Assembly: GCF_000744935.1 (NCBI RefSeq)
Contig: NZ_JQMW01000009.1
Span: forward strand, 558,001-622,000
Direction: 5' to 3'
DNA from: Clostridium sp. KNHs214
Lineage (GTDB): Bacteria > Bacillota > Clostridia > Clostridiales > Clostridiaceae
DNA length: 64,000 bases
Shown piece after piece: positions 53,872 through 62,514 of this stretch (positions are counted from its first letter, which is position 1; each line of letters begins with the position of its first letter). The notes beneath the pieces were generated by a model. It was not told the DNA's origin, did not search any database, and saw only the letters and a list, made by a program, of their open reading frames with translations. The position numbers and the translations under genes are program-made.

Positions 53872-53938
53872 CTAAGTTACCTGATATCTGGTGGTCGTTG
53901 GTTAATCCTTGGTATGAAATTCCACTAAAATTGAGTAA

Positions 53939-54110
53939 TTGTGAAATGCAATACATTTTAGTGCTGTAGATACAAACAGAAAAAGTTGTATGTGATATAG
54001 TAAGAAGATTTTAGAAAAATATAGAATTAAGAGTAGTGAAGGGGCATGTGAATATTATTGATTTCACATTGAAAGAGAAAAGGAAATAGAATTTTTAAAG
54101 GAATAGAATT
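53939..54110 (+). pseudogene. Decayed copy of EFR1-type gene
   Basis: CAATACATTTTAGTGCTGTAG corresponds to CAATGTATTTTAGTGCTACAG at 41041 in the intact gene, and AATATTATTGATTTCACATT to AATATAATTGATTTTACATT near 41130. Multiple frameshifts and stops; only the flavodoxin N-terminal part is visible. Confidence 0.75.
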
Positions 54111-54344
54111 TTGCGTATCGAATTATAAACTATGGTTGTAAATATTTAGTGAAAAGATATTTAATGAATAACTATAGAAATAAAAAAGTTAGTAATTGGA
54201 TAAATGAAAATAACAAAAACTGTGGTGGTCTTTTAGTGGACCTAGGTAACTGGCTATTTGGAGCACTTGGGTAAATATCCATATCTAATTTAATATGTAA
54301 TAGATATATTATCAGGGATTAAAAGTAAATAATAGTGTAACAGA

Positions 54345-54435
54345 GGGCAAATAAGAGGGCTGTAACAGGCGGCAAGAAATACTCAAGCTAATCAGCAGCC
54401 AAATTATATAATAGAACTTTTAAAATCTCTTTAAT
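54345..54435 (+). pseudogene. Internally deleted remnant of a flagellin gene
   Basis: GAGGGCAAATAAGAGGGCTG matches GAGGGCAAATACGAGGGCTG at 44420 of flagellin 2. It then jumps at AGAAATACTCAAGCTAATCA to CAAGCTAATCAGCAGCCAAA, the last codons of the same gene, and continues through its stop and terminator spacer. About 700 bases have been deleted inside. Confidence 0.88.
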
Positions 54436-54506
54436 TAAGTGATATGCTAAAAATTCTAAGTTTTTTTATTTTTGCTTAGATGTAAGAAGTTAAAATGTAA
54501 TTAAAG

Positions 54507-54546
54507 GAGCACTAGTAACTAATATAAAAGTTGCTAGTGTTTTTTA
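54507..54546 (+). terminator. Orphan yjfB-type terminator
   Basis: GGAGCACTAGTAACT...AGTTGCTAGTGTTTTTT corresponds to the hairpins after both yjfB genes, but no yjfB coding sequence precedes it. Shows a third, deleted copy of the unit. Confidence 0.75.
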
Positions 54547-54561
54547 GGTAACTGTTACTTG
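54546..54561. repeat. GTAAC-n-GTTAC palindrome before flagellinolysin
   Basis: AGGTAACTGTTACTTG, identical in the core to copies at 44050 and 57499, and followed here by the same 34 bases (with the sigma-28 -35) as at 41858-41891. Confidence 0.65.
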
Positions 54562-54571
54562 AAAAAAATGC

Positions 54572-54598
54572 TTAAGTTTTTTATGAATTATACGAAAA
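54572..54598 (+). promoter_or_regulatory. Sigma-28 promoter of flagellinolysin
   Basis: TTAAGTTT, 11-base spacer, TACGAAAA; 76 bases before the ATG. Confidence 0.7.
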
Positions 54599-54674
54599 AT
54601 AAAATTATAAAAAGTATATTTTAACTTTAAGTGAAAAAGGAATTTCACTAATTTTTTCAAGGAGGAAATTACAA

Positions 54675-56408
54675 ATGATAATTAATCACAACTTAAATGC
54701 TATGAATGCCCATAGAAATATGTTTAAGAACGCGCTTGATTCGGGAAAGTCTATGGAAAAATTATCTTCTGGCTTTAGAATAAATAGGGCTGGAGATGAT
54801 GCTGCAGGACTTGCTATATCCGAAAAGATGAGAGGACAGATTAGGGGATTAGATCAAGCGTCGCGAAATGCTCAAGATGGTATATCCTTAATTCAGACTG
54901 CAGAAGGTGGATTAAATGAAACTCATTCCATTATACAAAGAATGAGGGAATTATCTGTACAAGCTGCTAATGACACTAATACTAAAGAAGATAGGGATAA
55001 AATTCAAAAGGAAATTAGTCAATTAACAGCTGAAATTGATAGAATAGGGAATACTACAGAATTTAATACTATAAAGCTTTTAAAGTCAGGTGGAGAAAGT
55101 AGTGAAACAGCGAAGAATATAATAAAAGGACTTAAAGAAGGCTGGCTTGAGATGGCTGAAAAAAGAATAAAAAATCAGTATGGATTGGAAGGTAAGGGAA
55201 CTACAAGTCTTAAGATTGTATTAGATTCAGGAACTCCTTATGGTGAGCTTGCCCATGTTGGAGGTACTTCAGCAGTGCTTGAGCTTCATATAGATATGTC
55301 GGACTTTGCACCTGGTACTGGTGATGATGGAAATAACCATCTTCAAAAACTTTATAATGACCGTATAATAGCCCATGAAATGACTCATGCTGTTATGGAT
55401 GATGCATTTGGTGCAAATAAAATGAACACAATGCCTACTTGGTTTGTTGAAGGTACTGCGGAATTTATAGCAGGAGCAGATGAAAGAGTTAAAAATTTGC
55501 TTAGTAATGTAAATGGAACGGGAGCAGATACGGGAAAAGTTACAGAACTTATAAATAGAGCTTCTTCATTGCTTGGAGGAGCAGCTTGGAGTGGTGATGA
55601 TAAGGACTATTCAGCAGGATATATTATAGTTAAGTATTTAAGTTCTAAATTAAACACCTCTAATAATATGAGTAATTTAATGACTGCTATAAAGGGGGAT
55701 GCTTCAGCTGATGGAGCTACTGCCTTAGGTAATGCATTAGGAGTTCAGGGTACCACTAATGGTATAAATTCTATAGCTAATTTAAAAACTAAATTTGATG
55801 CAGAGGCTGCTGCATTTATCAATGATATAACAACTAATCAGCTTAATTGGGGAACAGATGAAACGGATGTTGGAGCTATTGGAGGTAACACTACTGGAGG
55901 AGCTGCAATGAAAGCAGAGGATGTTTTGGATGAAGGAGCAGCTACGGATAAGACAGATGGACAACCTATGCAGAAATTCAATGTAATATGGCCACAGGAA
56001 GAGGAAATATCTAATTCTGAATTAATCATGCAAATAGGAGCTAATTCAGGTCAAACTGCAGCTATTAAATTACAGGATATGAGAGCATCAGCTCTTGGGG
56101 TAAATTCTATAGATGTTTCAGATAGTAAAAAAGCTTCTGAATCTATAACAAAGTGTGACAATGCTATTGCAAAGGTTTCTAGCTTTAGATCAGCTTTAGG
56201 GGCAATACAAAATAGATTAGAACACACTATTTCTAATTTAAATAATACTTCAGAAAATTTAACAGCTTCAGAATCACGTATTAGAGATGTGGACATGGCA
56301 AAAGAAATGATGATGTTCAGTAAAAATAACATTCTAGCTCAAGCGGCTCAAGCTATGCTTACACAAGCGAATGGACAACCTCAGGGAGTATTGCAACTCT
56401 TAAGATAG
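54675..56408 (+). CDS. Flagellinolysin: flagellin with metallopeptidase in the variable region
   Basis: 577 residues, ATG after AAGGAGGAA. Full flagellin ends: [33 protein letters not shown] to about residue 137, and from about 455 ([20 protein letters not shown]) to [10 protein letters not shown]. The central insert (about 145-450) carries [10 protein letters not shown] (His234, Glu235, His238) and, 20 residues on, WFVEGTAEF (Glu259 probable third zinc ligand), the gluzincin pattern of M9-like collagenases and of known clostridial flagellinolysins. The protein would be exported and built into the filament, displaying protease on the surface. Good sigma-28 promoter. Confidence 0.95.
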   Translation: MIINHNLNAMNAHRNMFKNALDSGKSMEKLSSGFRINRAGDDAAGLAISEKMRGQIRGLDQASRNAQDGISLIQTAEGGLNETHSIIQRMRELSVQAANDTNTKEDRDKIQKEISQLTAEIDRIGNTTEFNTIKLLKSGGESSETAKNIIKGLKEGWLEMAEKRIKNQYGLEGKGTTSLKIVLDSGTPYGELAHVGGTSAVLELHIDMSDFAPGTGDDGNNHLQKLYNDRIIAHEMTHAVMDDAFGANKMNTMPTWFVEGTAEFIAGADERVKNLLSNVNGTGADTGKVTELINRASSLLGGAAWSGDDKDYSAGYIIVKYLSSKLNTSNNMSNLMTAIKGDASADGATALGNALGVQGTTNGINSIANLKTKFDAEAAAFINDITTNQLNWGTDETDVGAIGGNTTGGAAMKAEDVLDEGAATDKTDGQPMQKFNVIWPQEEEISNSELIMQIGANSGQTAAIKLQDMRASALGVNSIDVSDSKKASESITKCDNAIAKVSSFRSALGAIQNRLEHTISNLNNTSENLTASESRIRDVDMAKEMMMFSKNNILAQAAQAMLTQANGQPQGVLQLLR

Positions 56409-56474
56409 GGTAGTGCCTATATTAAATTAATTTTAAGGGTGTAAAATATAATGGTAAAATGATGAATTAATAAA

Positions 56475-56502
56475 AAACACCAGTAGTTCTGGTGTCTTTT
56501 TA
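56475..56502 (+). terminator. Terminator of flagellinolysin gene
   Basis: ACACCAG (56477-56483), loop TAGTT, CTGGTGT (56489-56495), then CTTTTT. Confidence 0.82.
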
Positions 56503-56534
56503 CACTAACAATTACTTGGAATTTGAAAAAATAC

Positions 56535-56561
56535 TTAAGTTTTTTAAAAATTATACGAAGA
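56535..56561 (+). promoter_or_regulatory. Sigma-28 promoter of divergent flagellin A
   Basis: TTAAGTTT, 11-base spacer, TACGAAGA; 99 bases before the GTG start. Preceded by a diverged GTAAC-type repeat (56505). Confidence 0.7.
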
Positions 56562-56659
56562 AATAACTAGATAACAGATAAATGGAAAAGATGACTAGAT
56601 AACTGTTAATCGGAATTATTAGGAAAGGAATCCTAAGAAATTTACAAGGAGGTGAAAAC

Positions 56660-57481
56660 GTGATAGTTAGCAGCAATGTGGCAGTGCTTAATTCTTTTAA
56701 TAAAGTTACTAAAAATAAAGGCGCTAAAAATGAATTAGTAGAGAAGATATCCTCTGGAAAAAGGATAAATAGGGCAGCTGATGATGCGGCAGGTCTTTCT
56801 ATAAGTGAGAGTATAAAGGCTCAGGTTAGAGGTATGTCTATGGCGGAAAGAAATATTCAAGATGGAATTTCACTTGTTCAAGCAGCTGATGGGGCTATGG
56901 GTGAAATAACTAAAAGCCTTCATAGGATGAAGGAACTTTCTGTACAAGCTTCTAATGATACTTTGACAGATAAGGATAGAGGAAACTTAGAGGATGAGCT
57001 TACTCAACTGAAGCATAATATAAATACAATAGCATCAGAGACGGAATTTAATGGTATCAAAATTTTAAAGGAAGACAGAGCCCTTACTTTGCAGATAAAA
57101 GATAGCCCCTATACTACCTATGAGTTGCAATTATTTAACGTAACTACTGGAGCTTTAGGCATAGAGGATATAAGTGTAGCTCTTGGTCAAAAGGCTCAAG
57201 AAGCTAATTTCAAAGTTGATGAAGCTTTGAATAAAATTACTGGGTGCAGAACTAGTTTGGGTAGCGATTTAAATAATCTTCAGCATTCTTTTAATGATGC
57301 TAGCAATTCAGGGGGCAATTTAACAGCAGCTCTTTCTGGAATTGAAGATATAAATATGGCCACAGCCCTTATGAGGTCAGTTAAAGAAAAAGTCATGCTA
57401 GACTGCAATGAATCTATGTTGACAGCAGCAAGACAAAATAATGATAACGTAAATGTGGTTTTAAATAAGTGGCTTTCATAA
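56660..57481 (+). CDS. Divergent flagellin paralogue A
   Basis: 273 residues, GTG start 10 bases after AAGGAGGTG. N-terminal flagellin domain: KISSGKRINRAADDAAGLSISESIKAQVRGM and IQDGISLVQAADGAMGEI. The variable region is almost absent. The C terminus is abnormal: AALSGIEDINMATALMRSVKEKVMLDCNESM, ending NVVLNKWLS, without the QPQGVLQLL end that FliS and the export system recognise in flagellin. It may be a minor filament or joint component, or drifting out of use. Confidence 0.9.
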   Translation: MIVSSNVAVLNSFNKVTKNKGAKNELVEKISSGKRINRAADDAAGLSISESIKAQVRGMSMAERNIQDGISLVQAADGAMGEITKSLHRMKELSVQASNDTLTDKDRGNLEDELTQLKHNINTIASETEFNGIKILKEDRALTLQIKDSPYTTYELQLFNVTTGALGIEDISVALGQKAQEANFKVDEALNKITGCRTSLGSDLNNLQHSFNDASNSGGNLTAALSGIEDINMATALMRSVKEKVMLDCNESMLTAARQNNDNVNVVLNKWLS

Positions 57482-57498
57482 TAGAAGGCAGGATTCCT

Positions 57499-57516
57499 AG
57501 GTAACTGTTACTTGGG
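57499..57516. repeat. GTAAC-n-GTTAC palindrome after flagellin A
   Basis: AGGTAACTGTTACTTGGG; flanking GGATTCC (57491) and GGAATCC (57514) extend it to a hairpin of about 30 bases. No poly-T tail. Confidence 0.65.
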
Positions 57517-57615
57517 AATCCTTGATATTCAAGTAGACACAGAATTTTAAAATCACCGATGTATATATGTGAGGGAATTAGTTTATTTAATTAAAAGTAT
57601 GAAAGGATTGATTTT

Positions 57616-58461
57616 ATGAGGCTTATGCATAATTTGGCTTCTTTGAATATCTATAGAAATTATTCTAGAACACTAGAAAGACAAAGTGTGGCTATGGGTA
57701 AAATATCTTCAGGATATAAAATAAATGGAGCTAAAGAAGAAGCTAATGATTTAGCAAAGAGTGAAAGAATGAGAATGAGCATAAGAGGGCTTAATATAGC
57801 ATCTAGAAATGCTCAGGATGGTGTAAGTATGCTACAAACAGCAGAAGGTGGCATGGAAAATATGACATCTATACTTCAAAGGGTTAGGGAGTTAACTGTT
57901 AAATACAATAATGGCACTAATAGTGATGGTGATAAGGCGATTATTCAAGAAGAAATAAAAGAATTAATAAATGCCTATGATGGCATATGTGAAAATACAG
58001 AGTTCAATGATAAAAAACTTTTATCTGTCGAAGAAACCATAGAAACAACTATTGGGTCAGAATGTGGAGAAAATTTAAAAATAGAATTGAAAGATTTGCG
58101 AAGCGGTAGTATGAAGAAAAATGATATAAAGCTGGAAGACTTAAAAGAAATATATGATAAAAATATAGATTCTAACAAATCTATAGAAATATTAGATTAC
58201 TCTATAGATACACTTGTAAAAGCTAGAAGCCAATATGGTGCTTTGGAAAATAGACTTGGAAGTACTATGGAAAGATTAGTAGAAATAAAGGATAGAGTAC
58301 AGGGCGCTGAAAGTGAGATAAGAGATACAGATATTGCAGAGGAATCGTTATCTGTTGCTAGAGATAATATATTAATTGATGCTGCCAATGCAATGATGAC
58401 TCAAAGTAACAAATTTCCTCAGGATGTGTTAAAGATTTTAGAAAATGTTAGAAGTAAATAA
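57616..58461 (+). CDS. Divergent flagellin paralogue B
   Basis: 281 residues. N terminus LMHNLASLNIYRNYSRTLERQ, KISSGYKINGAKEEANDLAKSERM: the invariant [11 protein letters not shown] is replaced by AKEEANDLAKS. The C-terminal D0 part is AESEIRDTDIAEESLSVARDNILIDAANAMMTQ, ending FPQDVLKILENVRSK. The variable region is only about 60 residues. No clear sigma-28 box was found upstream. Intact frame, so probably expressed as a minor or structural flagellin. Confidence 0.88.
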   Translation: MRLMHNLASLNIYRNYSRTLERQSVAMGKISSGYKINGAKEEANDLAKSERMRMSIRGLNIASRNAQDGVSMLQTAEGGMENMTSILQRVRELTVKYNNGTNSDGDKAIIQEEIKELINAYDGICENTEFNDKKLLSVEETIETTIGSECGENLKIELKDLRSGSMKKNDIKLEDLKEIYDKNIDSNKSIEILDYSIDTLVKARSQYGALENRLGSTMERLVEIKDRVQGAESEIRDTDIAEESLSVARDNILIDAANAMMTQSNKFPQDVLKILENVRSK

Positions 58462-58490
58462 ACCTTTTGTATATGCAAGAGGTTTTTTTA
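58461..58490 (+). terminator. Terminator of flagellin B
   Basis: AACCTTTTG (58461-58469) with CAAGAGGTT (58476-58484) (one G-T pair), then TTTTTT. The stem begins at the last base of the stop codon. Confidence 0.8.
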
Positions 58491-58543
58491 TTTTATAGGA
58501 TATTATATTTTTTTTAGAATGTTTAACTTTTTTACACAAATAT

Positions 58544-58573
58544 TTGAAATGTATATACAAAATATGCTAAAAT
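58544..58573 (+). promoter_or_regulatory. Sigma-A-type promoter of the flgB-fliI operon
   Basis: TTGAAA, 18-base spacer, TAAAAT, about 160 bases before flgB. The long leader that follows (58580-58720) has no coding frame. The early basal-body operon is expected to use the main sigma factor. Confidence 0.5.
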
Positions 58574-58734
58574 AATACCAGAGCAATTATTTAATATGAA
58601 TTTTAATTGTATTCGAGTAAATTGCTATAAAAATCTACAGAAACCAAAAAATATTTGTTAAGTTTTACGTTTTATGCAGGAAAATTCATTATAAGTGTTT
58701 AATAGTATAGAAAGATAGAAAGGATGTGAAAAAA

Positions 58735-59127
58735 ATGCCGGTAAAAAATGTAAACTCATATAATTTGTTGAAAAAGTCATTAGATGCATCAGCTTTAAGA
58801 AGCAAAGTTATATCCAATAATTTGGTTAACATAAATACTAAAGGTTATAAAAGAAGATATGTTACTTTTGAAGAGAGTTTAAAAAACGCTGAAAACGACA
58901 TAGCGATGAAAAGAACTTCTCAAAAGCACATGGATGCAGGCGAGATTTTTGGAAACATGGAAGTTAAAAAAGATACGAAGACTTCTATGAGGCAAGATGG
59001 AAATAATGTGGATATTGATAGCGAAATAGTAAATCAATCAGCTAATACCTTAATGTACGATGCTCTTACAGTAGAACTAAATAATAGAATTTTAATGAGA
59101 AGAAGTGTGATAAAGGGGGGTAGATAG
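58735..59127 (+). CDS. flgB: FlgB proximal rod protein
   Basis: About 130 residues from ATG 58735 (AAAGGATG upstream; a GTG at 58726 overlaps the site). Rod signature [22 protein letters not shown], and the C-terminal helix [27 protein letters not shown]. Exported rod component; flgC follows 2 bases later. Confidence 0.93.
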   Translation: MPVKNVNSYNLLKKSLDASALRSKVISNNLVNINTKGYKRRYVTFEESLKNAENDIAMKRTSQKHMDAGEIFGNMEVKKDTKTSMRQDGNNVDIDSEIVNQSANTLMYDALTVELNNRILMRRSVIKGGR

Positions 59128-59129
59128 AT

Positions 59130-59570
59130 ATGACAGGTGCATTTAGTACTATGCGTATAAGCGCTAGTGGACTTTCAGCAGAAAGATTAAGGATGGACAC
59201 TATAGCTTCTAATATTGCTAATTATCAAACTACTAGGGACAGTGAGGGAAACAAAAGAGCATATAGAAGAAAAATAGCTGTTTTTCAAGAAAACTTATCA
59301 AATAGCATGGAGAATTTAGAAAAGAATCAAGGTAATGAACTCTTAGGGGTAAAGAGCATAGGTATAAAGGAAGATAATTCTCCTCTTAGAAAGGTATATG
59401 ATCCTGCTAATCCAGATTCAGATGCAAATGGATATGTAGAGATGCCTAATGTAAATGTGCTAAATGAGATGGCGGATATGATAGCTTCATCGAGAGCATA
59501 TGAAGCCAATATTTCAGCTATAAACTCAGAAAAAACTATGTTTTCAAAGGCATTGCAAATAGGAAGGTAG
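59130..59570 (+). CDS. flgC: FlgC proximal rod protein
   Basis: 146 residues. [35 protein letters not shown] is the family signature; the C-terminal coil is [25 protein letters not shown]. Forms the rod with FlgB and FliE. RBS AAGGGGGG lies 8 bases upstream. Confidence 0.95.
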   Translation: MTGAFSTMRISASGLSAERLRMDTIASNIANYQTTRDSEGNKRAYRRKIAVFQENLSNSMENLEKNQGNELLGVKSIGIKEDNSPLRKVYDPANPDSDANGYVEMPNVNVLNEMADMIASSRAYEANISAINSEKTMFSKALQIGR

Positions 59571-59578
59571 GTATTTAA

Positions 59579-59875
59579 ATGAGAATTAATGAATTTACTC
59601 CAGATGCAAAAATTTTTGAATTTTCCCAAGATACAAAATATAAAAAAGAAAACAATTTAGATTTTGGGAATTTTCTTAAAGAAAAATTAGATAGTGTAAA
59701 TGAAAAACAGATAAAAGCTGAAGAAACTACACAGAACTTTATAAGTGGCGAAGAAAAAAATATACATAATGTTATGGTCAATACTGCAGAAGCAAAACTA
59801 TCATTAGATATGGCCATAGAGGTTAGAAATAAAATAGTTGAGGCATACCAAGAGTTAAATAGGATGCAGGTTTAA
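59579..59875 (+). CDS. fliE: FliE hook-basal body adaptor
   Basis: 98 residues. The C-terminal FliE motif is visible: NVMVNTAEAKLSLDMAIEVRNKIVEAYQELNRMQV. It connects the MS ring to the rod and is the first exported substrate. Short spacing to flgC (8 bases). Confidence 0.93.
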   Translation: MRINEFTPDAKIFEFSQDTKYKKENNLDFGNFLKEKLDSVNEKQIKAEETTQNFISGEEKNIHNVMVNTAEAKLSLDMAIEVRNKIVEAYQELNRMQV

Positions 59876-59916
59876 TCTGTATTTAATTAATAGCAAGGTT
59901 GTAAGGAGCAATAGGA

Positions 59917-61491
59917 ATGGACAAACTTAAGGAATTTACTAAAAAAATTAAAGATAAGTGGTCAAAACTTACAAAGGGAAAGAAAATAACTTTTACCATT
60001 ATACCTATTGGGATTATATGTGCAATCATAGTTTTAGTTATTACTATGAATTCACAGAAATATGGTGTGTTATTTTCTAATATGAATGATAAAGACTTAG
60101 GAGCTATTTTAACTAAGTTAAAAGAAAAAAAAGTAGAATATAAGGTAGAAGGAAAAGCTATAAAGGTTCCAAAGGATAAAGTTGATGTTTTAAGATTAGA
60201 GTTAGCTTCAGAAGTTCCTTTGACTAACGGTAGTGTTGGTTTTGAAATTTTTGATGAGAGTAAATTTGGAGCCACAGATGAAGAAATGAAAATCAAATAT
60301 CAAAGGGCATTAGAAGGAGAACTTGAAAGAACTATAAAAGGTCTTCCTGAGGTGGATGATGCAAAGGTGCATTTAGTTATGTCAGAGGACAGTGTTTTTG
60401 TAAAACAGGATACTCCGTCCAGTGCTTCTCTAACCTTACGCTTAAAATCTGGAAAAGAATTAAAAAAAGAGCAGGTTAAGGCTATCGTGGCATTACTTTG
60501 TGGAAGCGTAAAAAACTTAGATAAAAAAAATGTAGAAGTAATTGCTGCAGGTGAATATGGAACAGCTCTTTTAACAACTCCAGATTTATTTAATGAGGAG
60601 GATAAAGAGTACATAGGTAATACCCAAGAACAAGAAAAAATGAAAAATTCACTAGAAAAAAGTTTGGAATCCAAGATACAGTCTATGCTTGAAAAAGTTT
60701 ACGGAAAGAATAACATTGTTGTAAAAGTAAATGCAGATTTAAATTTTGATGCTATACAGCAAAATAGCACAGAATTTGCTCCAAAGGGAACAGTGGTAAG
60801 TGAACATATTATCCAGGATAGTAACAACAATGCTGATACTGCTAACACTAATAGTCCAGTAGATGATAATATGGCAGCTAGAGAAGAAACTACTAAAGGA
60901 AATTCTAATGTTACGCATAAAGAAGAAAAGAGAAATTATGAAATCTCTAAGAGTGAGAAAAAAATAATAAAAGCACCAGGTGCCGTGAATAAATTATCTA
61001 CTTCTGTACTATTAAATGGAAACATAGATACAATGACTAAATCTTCTATTACCAATTTAGTTACAGGAACTATTGGATATGATGAAAAAAGGGGAGACAC
61101 CATAAGTGTTGAAGGAATGAATTTTGATAAGAGTCTTGAAAATAAAGCTAAAAAAGATATAGAAGCTATGGAAAAGCTTAAAGAAAAGGAAAGATTAAAG
61201 AAGATAATAATGTATAGCGTAATGGGAGTAATATTATTAATAACATTAATAATAGTTTTAATAGTTAGAAACAGGAAGAAGAGAAAAGAAGAAGAGTTAG
61301 AAGAGGAAGTTAATGGAATTGATGTGGTTATAGGAGATAATGTACAGCCTAAAGAAGCTTTTGAATCAATTAATTTTGAAGAAGATAACGAGAAAACTCA
61401 TTTAGAGAGAGAAATACAGAATTACGCAACAGAGAAGCCAGAGCAGGTAGCAGAAATAGTAAAATCATGGCTTACGGAAGATGAGAGGTGA
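59917..61491 (+). CDS. fliF: FliF MS-ring protein
   Basis: 524 residues. Two membrane segments, about 25-46 (ITFTIIPIGIICAIIVLVIT) and 430-450 (YSVMGVILLITLIIVLIV), enclose the periplasmic-side ring domains (GVLFSNMNDKDLGAILTKL, KYQRALEGELERTIKGL, SVFVKQDTPSSASLTLRL). The cytoplasmic tail, INFEEDNEKTHLEREIQNYATEKPEQVAEIVKSWLTE, binds FliG, encoded 6 bases downstream. Confidence 0.96.
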   Translation: MDKLKEFTKKIKDKWSKLTKGKKITFTIIPIGIICAIIVLVITMNSQKYGVLFSNMNDKDLGAILTKLKEKKVEYKVEGKAIKVPKDKVDVLRLELASEVPLTNGSVGFEIFDESKFGATDEEMKIKYQRALEGELERTIKGLPEVDDAKVHLVMSEDSVFVKQDTPSSASLTLRLKSGKELKKEQVKAIVALLCGSVKNLDKKNVEVIAAGEYGTALLTTPDLFNEEDKEYIGNTQEQEKMKNSLEKSLESKIQSMLEKVYGKNNIVVKVNADLNFDAIQQNSTEFAPKGTVVSEHIIQDSNNNADTANTNSPVDDNMAAREETTKGNSNVTHKEEKRNYEISKSEKKIIKAPGAVNKLSTSVLLNGNIDTMTKSSITNLVTGTIGYDEKRGDTISVEGMNFDKSLENKAKKDIEAMEKLKEKERLKKIIMYSVMGVILLITLIIVLIVRNRKKRKEEELEEEVNGIDVVIGDNVQPKEAFESINFEEDNEKTHLEREIQNYATEKPEQVAEIVKSWLTEDER

Positions 61492-61497
61492 TTTTAA

Positions 61498-62514
61498 TTG
61501 GCTAGAAGTACAGAAAAACTAAATGGGGTTCAAAAGGCAGCTATACTTTTTATAACTCTAGGGCCAGAAGCTGCAGCTAAAATAATAAAAAAGCTTCCAG
61601 AAACAGATATACAGAAAATAACTTATGAAATAGCAAATATAACCACTGTAAAATCAGAACAAAGAATGGAAATATTAAATGAATTTATTGAAATAAACAA
61701 AGCTAAGGATTACATAAAAGAGGGCGGTATAGAGTATGCTAGAGATATATTATCTAAAGCACTAGGCCCTCAAAGAGCTATGGATATACTTAATAAGGTT
61801 ACAGAAGCTACCCAACAGTATAGACCATTTGCTATAGCTAGAAAAGCAGATGCTCATCAGCTTTTGAATGTAATAGCCAATGAGCATCCTCAAACTATCG
61901 CACTTATACTTTGCTATATGCAGGCAGAAAAAGCTGGTCAAATTATATCGGCTTTACCAGAAGATATGCAAAGTGATGTGGCGTATAGAATAGCTACTTT
62001 AAGTAATACGTCTCCTATGGTAATAAAAGAAATAGAGAAGGTTCTTGATGGAAAGTTATCTTCAGTAGTTCGCTCAGATGCTACAGCTATGGGTGGAGTT
62101 CAAACTCTTGTTGATATTTTAAATAGAGTGGATAGAACTACAGAGAAAAATATAACTGAAGGTCTAGAGAGAGAAAATGAAGAATTAGCAGAAAAGATAA
62201 GACAATCTATGTTTGTATTTGAAGACATTATTTCATTGGATGATGTATCAATACAAAGAATCTTAAGAGAAGTAGACGTAAAAGAATTGGCACTAGCTTT
62301 AAAGGGTGCTTCAGAAGAAGTTTCAAATGTAGTATTTAGAAATCAGTCTAAGAGAGCTTCAGCTTCATTAAAAGAAGATATAGAATTCTTAGGACCAGTA
62401 AGACTTATGGATGTAGAAAAGGCACAACAAAAGATAGTAGCTGTAATAAGAAGATTAGATGATGCTGGAGAGATAGTGATTTCAAGAGGTGGAGAAGATG
62501 CAATCATCGTTTAA
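61498..62514 (+). CDS. fliG: FliG motor switch protein
   Basis: 338 residues, TTG start after GAGAGGTG. N-terminal domain (LNGVQKAAILFITLGPEAAAKI), middle EHPQTIALILCYM, and the C-terminal torque helix with charged residues (SMFVFEDIISLDDVSIQRILREVD). Rotor side of torque generation; binds FliF and FliM. Its 3' end overlaps fliH. Confidence 0.97.
   Translation: MARSTEKLNGVQKAAILFITLGPEAAAKIIKKLPETDIQKITYEIANITTVKSEQRMEILNEFIEINKAKDYIKEGGIEYARDILSKALGPQRAMDILNKVTEATQQYRPFAIARKADAHQLLNVIANEHPQTIALILCYMQAEKAGQIISALPEDMQSDVAYRIATLSNTSPMVIKEIEKVLDGKLSSVVRSDATAMGGVQTLVDILNRVDRTTEKNITEGLERENEELAEKIRQSMFVFEDIISLDDVSIQRILREVDVKELALALKGASEEVSNVVFRNQSKRASASLKEDIEFLGPVRLMDVEKAQQKIVAVIRRLDDAGEIVISRGGEDAIIV

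Larger units (their letters stand above)
53872..54674. other. Degraded intergenic region after Wadjet
   Basis: About 800 bases holding a CTGATATCTGGTGGT repeat (53880), a relic of the EFR1 gene (53939-54110), a relic of flagellin 2 (54345-54435), an orphan yjfB terminator (54507-54546), a GTAAC palindrome (54546) and the sigma-28 promoter of the flagellinolysin. The order EFR1, flagellin, yjfB hairpin, palindrome repeats the order of the intact unit 41024-45498. Confidence 0.75.

Noticed and set aside
57548-57562. ACCGATGT before flagellin B as a sigma-28 -10 box
   Set aside because: No acceptable -35 at 11 bases (GACACAGA there).
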